The notes under the pieces are model-generated. The model was not told the DNA's origin, ran no database searches, and worked only from the letters and a program-made list of their open reading frames with translations. Positions 14,784 through 20,658 of a stretch of DNA of 23,186 nucleotides are shown piece by piece. This DNA is from an uncultured Candidatus Saccharibacteria bacterium (GTDB lineage: Bacteria > Patescibacteriota > Saccharimonadia > Saccharimonadales > Saccharimonadaceae): contig CAKVAO010000010.1 in assembly GCA_934725355.1 (NCBI GenBank), positions 1 to 23,186 of the forward strand. The letters run 5' to 3'. Positions within the stretch are counted from its first letter, which is position 1, and every line of letters begins with the position of its first letter. A program made the translations under genes and the position numbers.

Positions 14784-14833
14784 ACCTCCCTTTCACAAAG
14801 GGAGGTGGCACGACGTAGTCGTGACGGAGGGTT
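14784..14833 (+). repeat. REP-like palindromic element, copy in plus orientation
   Basis: A hairpin (ACCTCCC / GGGAGGT, 14784-14806) is followed by GGCACGACGTAGTCGTG, itself a small hairpin, and GACGGAGGGTT. Two further half-copies of the core AAAAGGGAGGT lie at 14847-14857 and 14875-14884. Confidence 0.7.
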
Positions 14834-14900
14834 CAAAAGTAGTCGCAAAAGGGAGGTATGCTACAGGTGAAGCAAAAGGGAGGTGTTTAGTTTGGGGTAT

Positions 14901-14929
14901 TTGGAAAAGTTGCCAATATCTGATATAAT
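14901..14929 (+). promoter_or_regulatory. Promoter of rpsU
   Basis: TTGGAA (14901-14906), 17-base spacing, TATAAT (14924-14929) with a TGn extension. The -10 ends 10 bases before the ATG at 14940, so the leader is only a few bases at most. Confidence 0.7.
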
Positions 14930-14939
14930 GTCTGTTGAT

Positions 14940-15164
14940 ATGATTACAGTGAAGAGAAAAGATGCGCGTGAAGCTAACGAGAACTTGCTTCGCCGATTTA
15001 ACCGCCGTGTTCTACAGTCGGGCGTGATTGCCAAGGCTAAAGCATCGCAGCGTTTTAGTAAGCCAATGAGCAAGACTGAGCGCCGCAATAGCGCTATCAT
15101 TCGTGAACAGCGCAAGGCTGAGAAGACTCTACAAATTCGCCTTGGTTTAGCTAAAGCACGTTAA
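14940..15164 (+). CDS. rpsU: 30S ribosomal protein bS21
   Basis: 74 residues, very basic, with the bS21 pattern: ITVKRKDAREANENLLRRF, then RRVLQSGVIAKAK and an Arg-rich helical C-terminus. bS21 is a small-subunit protein near the anti-Shine-Dalgarno region of 16S rRNA and affects initiation. I chose ATG 14940 because the frame's earlier ATG at 14928 overlaps the -10 box and everything upstream lies in the REP-like cluster. The resulting mRNA is leaderless or nearly so. A strong terminator follows 18 bases after the stop, so the gene is monocistronic. Confidence 0.9.
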   Translation: MITVKRKDAREANENLLRRFNRRVLQSGVIAKAKASQRFSKPMSKTERRNSAIIREQRKAEKTLQIRLGLAKAR

Positions 15165-15182
15165 CCAGATTATATAGTAAGC

Positions 15183-15213
15183 AAAATCCCCTCTAGGTGA
15201 GGGGATTTTGTTA
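15183..15213 (+). terminator. Terminator of rpsU
   Basis: An 11-bp stem pairs AAAATCCCCTC (15183-15193) with GAGGGGATTTT (15199-15209) around a 5-nt loop and is followed by GTTAT. It belongs to the small repeat family described next. Confidence 0.85.
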
Positions 15214-15305
15214 TAGTTGCGTGCTGTAATTTCTGCGCTATCTTCTAACTGACTTCTCTAGACGAGGGGCAACGCTACATATAGCAGTAACCTCTAGATG
15301 AGGGG
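15191..15305 (+). repeat. Three copies of a CTCTAGRYGAGGGG terminator-like repeat
   Basis: Copies lie at 15191-15204, 15256-15269 and 15292-15305. The first and third share the longer tail GAGGGGATTTTGTTAT. The second and third have only part of the left stem arm, so they look like decayed copies of the first. Apart from these copies, 15210-15329 shows nothing else I recognise. Confidence 0.7.
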
Positions 15306-15329
15306 ATTTTGTTATTTCACATAATACCC

Positions 15330-15358
15330 TTGCAATAATTTGATAAATGGTTTATAGT
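15330..15358 (+). promoter_or_regulatory. Promoter of the orphan 248-residue gene
   Basis: TTGCAA (15330-15335) and TATAGT (15353-15358) are separated by exactly 17 bases. The predicted leader is about 60 nt. Confidence 0.65.
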
Positions 15359-15426
15359 ATTAAAGCTAAGCAGTGTGAGGAGCACTAGTTTAGTAGTCCT
15401 TAAAAATCTAGTGAAAGGAGCGGACT

Positions 15427-16173
15427 ATGCGTCCGATTGTTTCGAGGCCTGAGTTAGATTCAAATACTGTTAAGGCAAAGATTGAGTATCAGCTTCATTG
15501 TTGCAGAGTTAACGACGAGTTACGGCTGAAATATCCCAATCGTGAAGGTGTGTACGAGTTTCTCGACAACAAAGGTAATAACAGCGCGTCGTGTACATCC
15601 TTGGAGGTACGTTCGGCTACGGATTTCATCCTGTTGTTGCAAGGTGTATCTGTTAAAATGCATATGGGCAACTATGATGCTGGCCGTGAAGCGACTATGA
15701 AACGTAGTTTAAATAACGAACTCGGTGCTTTAGGTGTACCAAAGTTGCTACCAAATTACAATGTGTCGTACCGGAGCTCAGAGTATCGTCATTGGACGGT
15801 TAATGGGTGGACACCCGATAGGGTTATTCCTCCGGCTGGTCACAAGCGCGACTGGACACATCTGACGCTACTGGTTAAGCCGAGCTACTGGTATAATGGA
15901 GTGTCCTTTGCTGATCTGGATTCAGATACGCGAATGCAACTGCTGGCACCTTGTGCGTCTAATGCTCGACCTGGTGAAGAGTGGGGTTCAACTATTGTCA
16001 CGCTAGTTTGGCTGGACGGCCAAGCAGGCGATGACGACCCTACTTGCGGGTTGCGCGTTTGGACTAATCGTTCAACAGTCAAACTGTACCAGGATGAGGC
16101 GAATCTGGTGCTCGATCCGGAAGTTCTGGCTACTTTTTACAAGCAAGTGCGTCAATGTATGGAGGATGAGTAG
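15427..16173 (+). CDS. Protein of unknown function, 248 residues
   Basis: I do not recognise this protein. It has no signal peptide or membrane segment, is rich in Trp, Tyr and Arg, and contains eight Cys (including CC at about 25-26). It looks like a folded mixed alpha/beta protein rather than a repeat or coiled coil. A conspicuous central stretch (about 115-160) reads SYRSSEYRHWTVNGW and then HKRDWTHLTLLVKPSYW. It has a complete private expression unit: a 17-spaced promoter, AAGGAG at 15415-15420 six bases before the ATG, and a long terminator hairpin after the stop. That arrangement supports a real, independently regulated gene and suggests no fixed partner. Composition does not obviously differ from its neighbours. 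Confidence 0.75.
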   Translation: MRPIVSRPELDSNTVKAKIEYQLHCCRVNDELRLKYPNREGVYEFLDNKGNNSASCTSLEVRSATDFILLLQGVSVKMHMGNYDAGREATMKRSLNNELGALGVPKLLPNYNVSYRSSEYRHWTVNGWTPDRVIPPAGHKRDWTHLTLLVKPSYWYNGVSFADLDSDTRMQLLAPCASNARPGEEWGSTIVTLVWLDGQAGDDDPTCGLRVWTNRSTVKLYQDEANLVLDPEVLATFYKQVRQCMEDE

Positions 16174-16215
16174 TTAACCTGCTTTGGCTGATTTGAGTAT
16201 TATCCAACACTAGAT

Positions 16216-16250
16216 GATCCTGCTGACATAATGTCAGCAGGATCTTTTTA
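16216..16250 (+). terminator. Terminator of the orphan 248-residue gene
   Basis: GATCCTGCTGACAT (16216-16229) pairs with ATGTCAGCAGGATC (16231-16244), leaving about five unpaired bases at the tip in practice, followed by TTTTTA. Confidence 0.88.
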
Positions 16251-16269
16251 TTTGATCGACCAAACCTGC

Positions 16270-16275
16270 TATACT
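16270..16275 (+). promoter_or_regulatory. Possible -10 element of the yqeY-like/adk/map operon
   Basis: TATACT lies 24 bases before the ATG at 16300. A -35 at the proper distance would fall in the T-tract of the preceding terminator and is weak. Confidence 0.4.
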
Positions 16276-16299
16276 ATAAGTATAAGAAAAGGAAGTAGC

Positions 16300-16749
16300 A
16301 TGAGTTTAATGGAATATATTAATGCTGATTACAAGGCGGCTATGTTAGCGCATGATGAGGCTAAAAAGGTAACTTTAGGTGGCTTAAAATCGGCATTTTT
16401 ATACAAGAAAGTGGATCTGGGCAACAAAGATGATCTAACTGAAGCGCAGATGCTGGACGTAATTGCAGCACAGGTAAAGCAACGTGATGATTCGATCGCG
16501 ATATACAAGCAAGCGGGCGACGCTGAGCGCGAGGCCGAAGAGCAGATGCAGCGGGATATTTTGGCGGCTTATTTGCCAAAACCGCTAACAGTGGACGAGC
16601 TATCAGCGGTCGTCTCAGAGGTAATTTTGAGCAACAAATTTACTCAGAAAGAGTTTGGTAAAGTGGTTGCAGCAGTCAAAGCTAAAGTTGGCCACAGTGC
16701 GACTGGCGGTGATATTGCTGCGGCAATTAAGAAGGAGTTTAGTAAATAA
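16300..16749 (+). CDS. GatB/YqeY domain protein
   Basis: 149 residues, the usual length of the stand-alone YqeY family, which resembles the C-terminal tRNA-binding helical domain of the GatB subunit of Asp/Glu-tRNA amidotransferase. Family patterns visible are the N-terminal MEYINADYKAAMLAHDEAKK, the LxxLKSA-like GLKSAFLYKKVD, the segment KQRDDSIAIYKQAGDAEREAEE and the C-terminal KVGHSATGGDIAAAIKKEF. I chose ATG 16300 over upstream in-frame starts because those lie inside the previous terminator and because GGAAG at 16291-16295 precedes it. The stop overlaps the next ATG by one base (TAATG), so translation of the adk-like gene is coupled. Exact function of the stand-alone family is not established. 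Confidence 0.88.
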   Translation: MSLMEYINADYKAAMLAHDEAKKVTLGGLKSAFLYKKVDLGNKDDLTEAQMLDVIAAQVKQRDDSIAIYKQAGDAEREAEEQMQRDILAAYLPKPLTVDELSAVVSEVILSNKFTQKEFGKVVAAVKAKVGHSATGGDIAAAIKKEFSK

Positions 16750-17309
16750 TGATTTTGATGTTTGGTCCTGCAGGTGCAGGTAAATCTCTACAAGGACAAT
16801 TTTTAGCACTAAGACACAATTGGTCATGGTTTAGTGCAGGGCAGCTGCTGCGTGAGGCTAAAAATCCGGAAATACTTGAGATCATGGAGAAGGGTAATCT
16901 AGTTCCACCTGAGATGGTGAATCGCACTGTGTTCAAAAAGCTAGATGATCAGTTCGACCTAAATAAAGTAATTTTAGATGGTTATCCGCGCAGCCTTGAT
17001 CAGGCAATGGCGCTATCAGATTACTTAAACAAGCGTTTTGGTCGTGAGGCCGTGTCGTTAATCGTCTGTTTTGACGTAACAACTGAGGAAATTCTGCGTC
17101 GTCTGGCGCTACGTGGTCGCTTGGACGACAATGAAGCAACTATTCGCCACCGTCTAGAGGTGTATCAGAGCGAGACGCAACCGTTGCTGGATTATTACGC
17201 TAGCCGTGGCGTTCAGATTGCTCATGTTGATGGCAATCGTACGCCGGGTGCGATCTTTGACGATGTCGAGAAAATTGTCGAGCAGCGTCATATCGCGGAG
17301 GATAAATAG
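16749..17309 (+). CDS. adk: Adenylate kinase-family nucleoside monophosphate kinase
   Basis: 186 residues, a short-LID member of the adenylate kinase family (E. coli Adk has 214). The P-loop GPAGAGKS is at 6-13, with Ser in place of the usual Gly-Thr context. The NMP-binding part has SAGQLLRE at 29-36, where the usual SxGDxLR Asp is Gln. The LDGYPRS motif at 76-82 corresponds to the canonical DGFPRT. The LID and nearby arginines are RGRLDDNE (122-129) and TIRHRLEVY (131-139). It should catalyse AMP + ATP to 2 ADP. The altered NMP-site residues leave some doubt whether AMP is the preferred acceptor. It is followed directly by map, the order also found after secY in many ribosomal-protein operons, but here yqeY precedes it instead of secY. 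Confidence 0.85.
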   Translation: MILMFGPAGAGKSLQGQFLALRHNWSWFSAGQLLREAKNPEILEIMEKGNLVPPEMVNRTVFKKLDDQFDLNKVILDGYPRSLDQAMALSDYLNKRFGREAVSLIVCFDVTTEEILRRLALRGRLDDNEATIRHRLEVYQSETQPLLDYYASRGVQIAHVDGNRTPGAIFDDVEKIVEQRHIAEDK

Positions 17310-18101
17310 ATGTCGCGCATGGTAGCTGCACAGAACTTTACACCTGCTGAAATTGACCATATGCGCGAGGCTGGTAAAATTCTGGCTAGCCTGTATCGTG
17401 ATGTACGGAAGAAAGTGGTAGAAGGTGCTACGCCGAAGGATATTGATGCTTGGTTTGCTCGCGAGATTAAAGCGCGTGGTGCGCATGCAACCTACTTGGA
17501 TCCTGATGTAAATTTCCCGGGAGTAATATGTATTAGTGTTAACGATACGGTTGTGCACGGCGTGCCAACGGATGTTCCGTTCGAGAAGGGCGATGTAATC
17601 AGCTTTGATCTAGTGGTGGATGTCGATGGTATGAAGGCGGACAGTGCCTTTACTATGCTAACCGATGACGAAAAGCCAACTGGCGTTAAAAAGATGTTAA
17701 TCCATACGACTGAGAAGTCGCTTTATGCTGGTATTGATGCTGTGAAACATGCAATTAAGCTAGGGGATGATTTTGTGCGTATGGGTGATATTGGTGCGGC
17801 AGTTGAGGGAGTACTAAGGCATGAACGCCTAGGTGTAGTGCGTGATTTAGTGGGCCATGGTATTGGCAGAGCAATGCACGAAGAGCCAGACATTCCAAAC
17901 TACGGCCGTCGTGGCACTGGTATGATGGTTCCAGTTGGCAATGCTATTGCAATTGAACCGATGGCTACACTGGGTACTTGGAAAGTTTCGTACACTGATG
18001 ATGGTTGGACTATCAAGACGCGCGATGGCTCATTAGCGGCGCACTTCGAACATACCTTGCTGCTCCATCTTGATCGTGTCGAAATTATTACCAAGTTATA
18101 A
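17310..18101 (+). CDS. map: Type I methionine aminopeptidase
   Basis: 263 residues; removes the initiator methionine from nascent proteins after deformylation. All five metal ligands are visible with the spacing of the E. coli enzyme: Asp100 and Asp111 (FDLVVDVDGMKADSAFT), His183 (VGHGIGRAMHEEP), Glu216 (AIEPM) and Glu247 (HFEHT). The substrate-side His83 (VVHGVP) is also present. The start ATG 17310 follows the adk-like stop directly, with GGAGG about 9 bases upstream inside the upstream gene. Together with def, the window holds both enzymes of N-terminal processing. No hairpin terminator was seen in the 30 bases after the stop. Confidence 0.95.
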   Translation: MSRMVAAQNFTPAEIDHMREAGKILASLYRDVRKKVVEGATPKDIDAWFAREIKARGAHATYLDPDVNFPGVICISVNDTVVHGVPTDVPFEKGDVISFDLVVDVDGMKADSAFTMLTDDEKPTGVKKMLIHTTEKSLYAGIDAVKHAIKLGDDFVRMGDIGAAVEGVLRHERLGVVRDLVGHGIGRAMHEEPDIPNYGRRGTGMMVPVGNAIAIEPMATLGTWKVSYTDDGWTIKTRDGSLAAHFEHTLLLHLDRVEIITKL

Positions 18102-18124
18102 CTTTTTAATGTGCTGTGCTACCA

Positions 18125-18130
18125 TAAAAT
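18125..18130 (+). promoter_or_regulatory. Possible -10 element before the coiled-coil gene
   Basis: TAAAAT ends 9 bases before an ATG at 18140. No clear -35 or TGn extension is seen. If active it would give a leaderless message starting with that ATG, which is in the wrong frame for the coiled-coil protein. Confidence 0.3.
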
Positions 18131-18132
18131 AG

Positions 18133-18666
18133 CTATCCGATGGCGCTGCGGCAAAAGAGTACTCAGAGGAGGCTCATCGCTATCTGGACGAGTGTCATGG
18201 ATATAACGACGAATTTCAGCGTTACGTTGAGGAGCGTCGCGAAGTGGCGCGTCAGCAAAAATCCGGTGGCTCAGAGCTACGTGAAGCTAAGTCGGAAACT
18301 GATCACCTGCGTTCAGAGCACGAGCGACTTCATTCGGACTATGTCTCATCTAAATTTGAGTGGCAGTCGCTACGTGAGCGTTATCTCGAGGTCAAGGCTG
18401 AGAATGAGCGCGATACCGCGAACTATAAATCGGTCAAGGCGGATTTTGACCACGCTCACGATGCCTACATTCGGCGTCGCGACTTGGTTGACCGTGCACC
18501 TGGCGAAGCCCATGTTAGCGCCAAGGAGTTCTGGGGCATGAAATATATCCAGGAGGGTTCCAAGAAGGTCAAGGTGAAGCGCCATGATCATTACATGCCA
18601 GACGGTAGTCCTGCCGGAAAGCACAAGAATCGTGGCAACTACACTGGAGATCTTAACCGCGACTAA
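18133..18666 (+). CDS. Coiled-coil protein of unknown function with an unresolved or frameshifted start
   Basis: The frame ending at 18666 is open from 18133 just after a TAG. Its beginning is plainly protein-like (SDGAAAKEYSEEAHRYLDE), yet it contains no ATG, GTG or TTG before GTG 18244. An ATG at 18140, well placed behind the -10-like TAAAAT, is one frame off; a single extra A in the AAAA run at 18153-18156 would join it to the coiled-coil frame. So either a one-base deletion (mutation or assembly error), a non-standard start, or loss of the true N-terminus has occurred. Using GTG 18244 gives 140 residues. The body is a charged coiled coil (about 18250-18500), followed by a basic, Gly/His-rich tail with AKEFWGMKYIQEGSKKVKVK. 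A structural or scaffold role is possible; I do not recognise the family with confidence. Confidence 0.6.
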   Translation, partial: LSDGAAAKEYSEEAHRYLDECHGYNDEFQRYVEERREVARQQKSGGSELREAKSETDHLRSEHERLHSDYVSSKFEWQSLRERYLEVKAENERDTANYKSVKADFDHAHDAYIRRRDLVDRAPGEAHVSAKEFWGMKYIQEGSKKVKVKRHDHYMPDGSPAGKHKNRGNYTGDLNRD

Positions 18667-18680
18667 CCTTACTAAGGCTT

Positions 18681-18711
18681 AAGGCGACCGTTGCCAAGCG
18701 GTCGCCTTTTT
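18681..18711 (+). terminator. Terminator of the coiled-coil gene
   Basis: A 10-bp perfect stem pairs AAGGCGACCG (18681-18690) with CGGTCGCCTT (18699-18708), with an 8-nt loop, followed by TTT. Confidence 0.88.
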
Positions 18712-18718
18712 GTATAAT
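18691..18718 (+). promoter_or_regulatory. Promoter of the orphan 184-residue gene, embedded in the terminator
   Basis: TTGCCA (18691-18696) is the loop of the preceding terminator, and TATAAT (18713-18718) follows its T-tract; spacing is 16. The -10 ends 8 bases before the ATG at 18727, predicting a leaderless message. Confidence 0.6.
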
Positions 18719-18726
18719 GAATTGTA

Positions 18727-19281
18727 ATGACGAACACGAGGAAACTTGATAACTTGAATATTTACGGTGAACAATCTAACGGTAAACAGCTAATGATGCA
18801 CTTGCGAGAGTGTATTAACCGAAGGCTGCATTCGAAAGAAGCTATTTATTGCCAGAACGATAGAAACAGTGTGGATGCGCGTGAACAAGCGGCCTATGCG
18901 GTTTTTACTGTATTGAACGGAGACAGCTCAACGTCGGATTGTCTACCTCAAATGGCTAATTTCATGCAGATGGTTAAAGACGCAGCATATGACGCGGCTG
19001 ATTTGAGAGATATTAGCGGTGAATTGCCGTGGTTTGTCTTGTTGGGGTTAGTCGATGTGATGAACGAGATAGTTCAACAAGATAGGACAGCTAACGCATG
19101 TATTGGATATAGTGAAGATAGTTTAGTGTTTAAGATAATGAAAATATTGACTGCGCCAGAGTTGCATCTAATGAACGACAGGATGACGATCGCTCAGGTA
19201 GAAGACAGAAAGAATCAAATTGAGGATTGGATTACTTTCGAAAAAGACTACGCAAACAATCCTCTATTTGATAAAAGTTGA
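18727..19281 (+). CDS. Protein of unknown function, 184 residues
   Basis: I do not recognise this protein. It is acidic, apparently all-helical and soluble, with no signal peptide; the hydrophobic segment near WFVLLGLVDVMNEIV (about 101-115) is short and flanked by charges, so it looks like a buried helix and not a membrane span. It contains four Cys. The ATG at 18727 is preferred because a consensus -10 sits 8 bases upstream, giving a leaderless start with no Shine-Dalgarno needed. It is the only gene in the window that ends with TGA. A separate promoter for ftsA follows, so it need not be functionally linked to division, although it is the nearest upstream neighbour of ftsA. Confidence 0.7.
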   Translation: MTNTRKLDNLNIYGEQSNGKQLMMHLRECINRRLHSKEAIYCQNDRNSVDAREQAAYAVFTVLNGDSSTSDCLPQMANFMQMVKDAAYDAADLRDISGELPWFVLLGLVDVMNEIVQQDRTANACIGYSEDSLVFKIMKILTAPELHLMNDRMTIAQVEDRKNQIEDWITFEKDYANNPLFDKS

Positions 19282-19294
19282 AGCTCTCGTAACT

Positions 19295-19323
19295 TTGCGC
19301 AGTAAACGTAACCGTGATATAAT
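19295..19323 (+). promoter_or_regulatory. Promoter of ftsA
   Basis: TTGCGC (19295-19300), 17-base spacing, and an extended -10 TG-A-TATAAT (19315-19323). The -10 ends 8 bases before the ATG at 19332, so the message should be leaderless. Confidence 0.7.
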
Positions 19324-19331
19324 GACACCAA

Positions 19332-20588
19332 ATGAAAAACAAATATGCGATTGGTATAGATATTGGCACTAGTTCTGTCAAGGTAGTGATCGGTGCATTG
19401 CCAGCCGAAGAAGATATCGATTCGCCGATTATGCGCCCTAATATTATTGGCGTTGGCGTGTGTCCTAGCGACGGCATGCGCAAGGGTGTAATCGTTGATA
19501 TTAACAAGGTTGCTGATGCAATCGATCGGGCTCTAGCCGATGCCGAGAAAATGAGCGGTGTTCATGTGAGCTGTGCAACTGTGTCGATTAACGGAACAAA
19601 CATCATGGGTATGCCATCGCATGGCATGGTGGCGGTGAGCAATCCTAAACAGCTAATCACCCAAGACGAAATTAATCGCGCATTAGAGGCTGCAACTATT
19701 GTAAAATTAGCGGCAAACCGTGTAATCATCGACACGCAGGCGCGCACTTTCAAGGTAGACAACCAGGACGGCGTGCGTGACCCAATTGATATGACTGGCA
19801 TGCGATTAGAGGTCGATGTCTATGTTACTACGGCGTTAATGCCACAATTGCGCAATGTTGAACAGGTGCTAAGCCGATTGGAGGTCGAACCGCATAAACC
19901 GTATATTCCCGCTGTGCTCGCTGCGGCACGTGTTGCCATGACTGATCGGCAACGCGAGAATGGGGCAGTACTGATCGAGATTGGTCATTCGACTACCTCG
20001 ATGGTGGTTTACGAAGAAGGGGACATTATTGATGTAAAAGTGTTCCCAGTCGGCTCGAATAATATCACCACTGATCTAGCCATTGGTTTGCGAACTGATT
20101 TGGACATTGCTGAAAAAATTAAGTTGCAGCACGCTGTAGCTTCGGCAAGTTTGCGTCGAGGTCACGAGGATGTCTTGGCTATCAAGACTACTACCGCCAA
20201 TGGCGAACCGCGTCGGATTGGCTTTAAATCCGCAGTAGTTGATGATATTGTTGAGGCGCGCCTAGAAGAACTATTTGGAATGGTTAATAAAGAGCTAAAG
20301 CGTATCAAGAAGGCAGCTAATTTGCCATGTGGCGCAATCTTAACTGGCGGTGGCGCTAATCTACGTGGTATTGCTGACTATGCTAAAGCGACCCTGCAAA
20401 TGAATGTACAGGTATATAAACCACGCGAATACAAGGATGTATCGGGCAAGGTTGCCGACCCGATGTTTACTACGGCTATCGGTCTAATGGAGGCTGATGT
20501 CGAAGCAGTCTTGCGTGAAGGCGACAGTGGTCAGAAGCATTCGGGCGGTATATTTGACAGTATCAAGAGAATGTTCGAACGCAAGTAG
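19332..20588 (+). CDS. ftsA: Cell division protein FtsA
   Basis: 418 residues, normal for FtsA, the actin-like ATPase that tethers FtsZ to the inner face of the membrane. The phosphate-1 motif GIDIGTSSVKV is at 8-18, GMRKGVIVDI at 48-57 is the typical entry to the FtsA-specific 1C domain, the phosphate-2 motif VLIEIGHSTTSMVV is at 213-226, and the adenosine motif AILTGGGANLRG is at 335-346. The C-terminus (GGIFDSIKRMFERK, 405-418) is the amphipathic membrane-targeting helix, separated by a short polar linker. No Shine-Dalgarno precedes the ATG; initiation appears leaderless. ftsZ follows after 70 bases with its own promoter. Confidence 0.95.
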   Translation: MKNKYAIGIDIGTSSVKVVIGALPAEEDIDSPIMRPNIIGVGVCPSDGMRKGVIVDINKVADAIDRALADAEKMSGVHVSCATVSINGTNIMGMPSHGMVAVSNPKQLITQDEINRALEAATIVKLAANRVIIDTQARTFKVDNQDGVRDPIDMTGMRLEVDVYVTTALMPQLRNVEQVLSRLEVEPHKPYIPAVLAAARVAMTDRQRENGAVLIEIGHSTTSMVVYEEGDIIDVKVFPVGSNNITTDLAIGLRTDLDIAEKIKLQHAVASASLRRGHEDVLAIKTTTANGEPRRIGFKSAVVDDIVEARLEELFGMVNKELKRIKKAANLPCGAILTGGGANLRGIADYAKATLQMNVQVYKPREYKDVSGKVADPMFTTAIGLMEADVEAVLREGDSGQKHSGGIFDSIKRMFERK

Positions 20589-20593
20589 TTAGC

Positions 20594-20623
20594 TTGACCA
20601 TAACCGCTAATCGCGTGTATAAT
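20594..20623 (+). promoter_or_regulatory. Promoter of ftsZ
   Basis: TTGACC (20594-20599) and TATAAT (20618-20623), spacing 18. The predicted leader is about 29 nt and contains AGGAGG at 20649-20654. It would let ftsZ be made in excess of ftsA. Confidence 0.75.
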
Positions 20624-20658
20624 GTAGAAAATGCAGATAAGCTATTTTAGGAGGGTAT

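Noticed and set aside
14838..14886. Possible CRISPR-like short repeats (AAAAGGGAGGT copies)
   Set aside because: Spacing and orientation are irregular, there are no uniform spacers and no cas genes; they fit decayed palindromic elements.
14883..14939. Longer bS21 starting in the REP-like cluster
   Set aside because: It would require translating through the promoter; ATG 14940 gives the expected length and sequence start.
18140..18541. Open reading frame from ATG 18140 on the plus strand
   Set aside because: Its product is Ser/Arg/Thr-rich with no fold-like pattern and is the frame shadow of the coiled-coil gene; only its ATG may be relevant.
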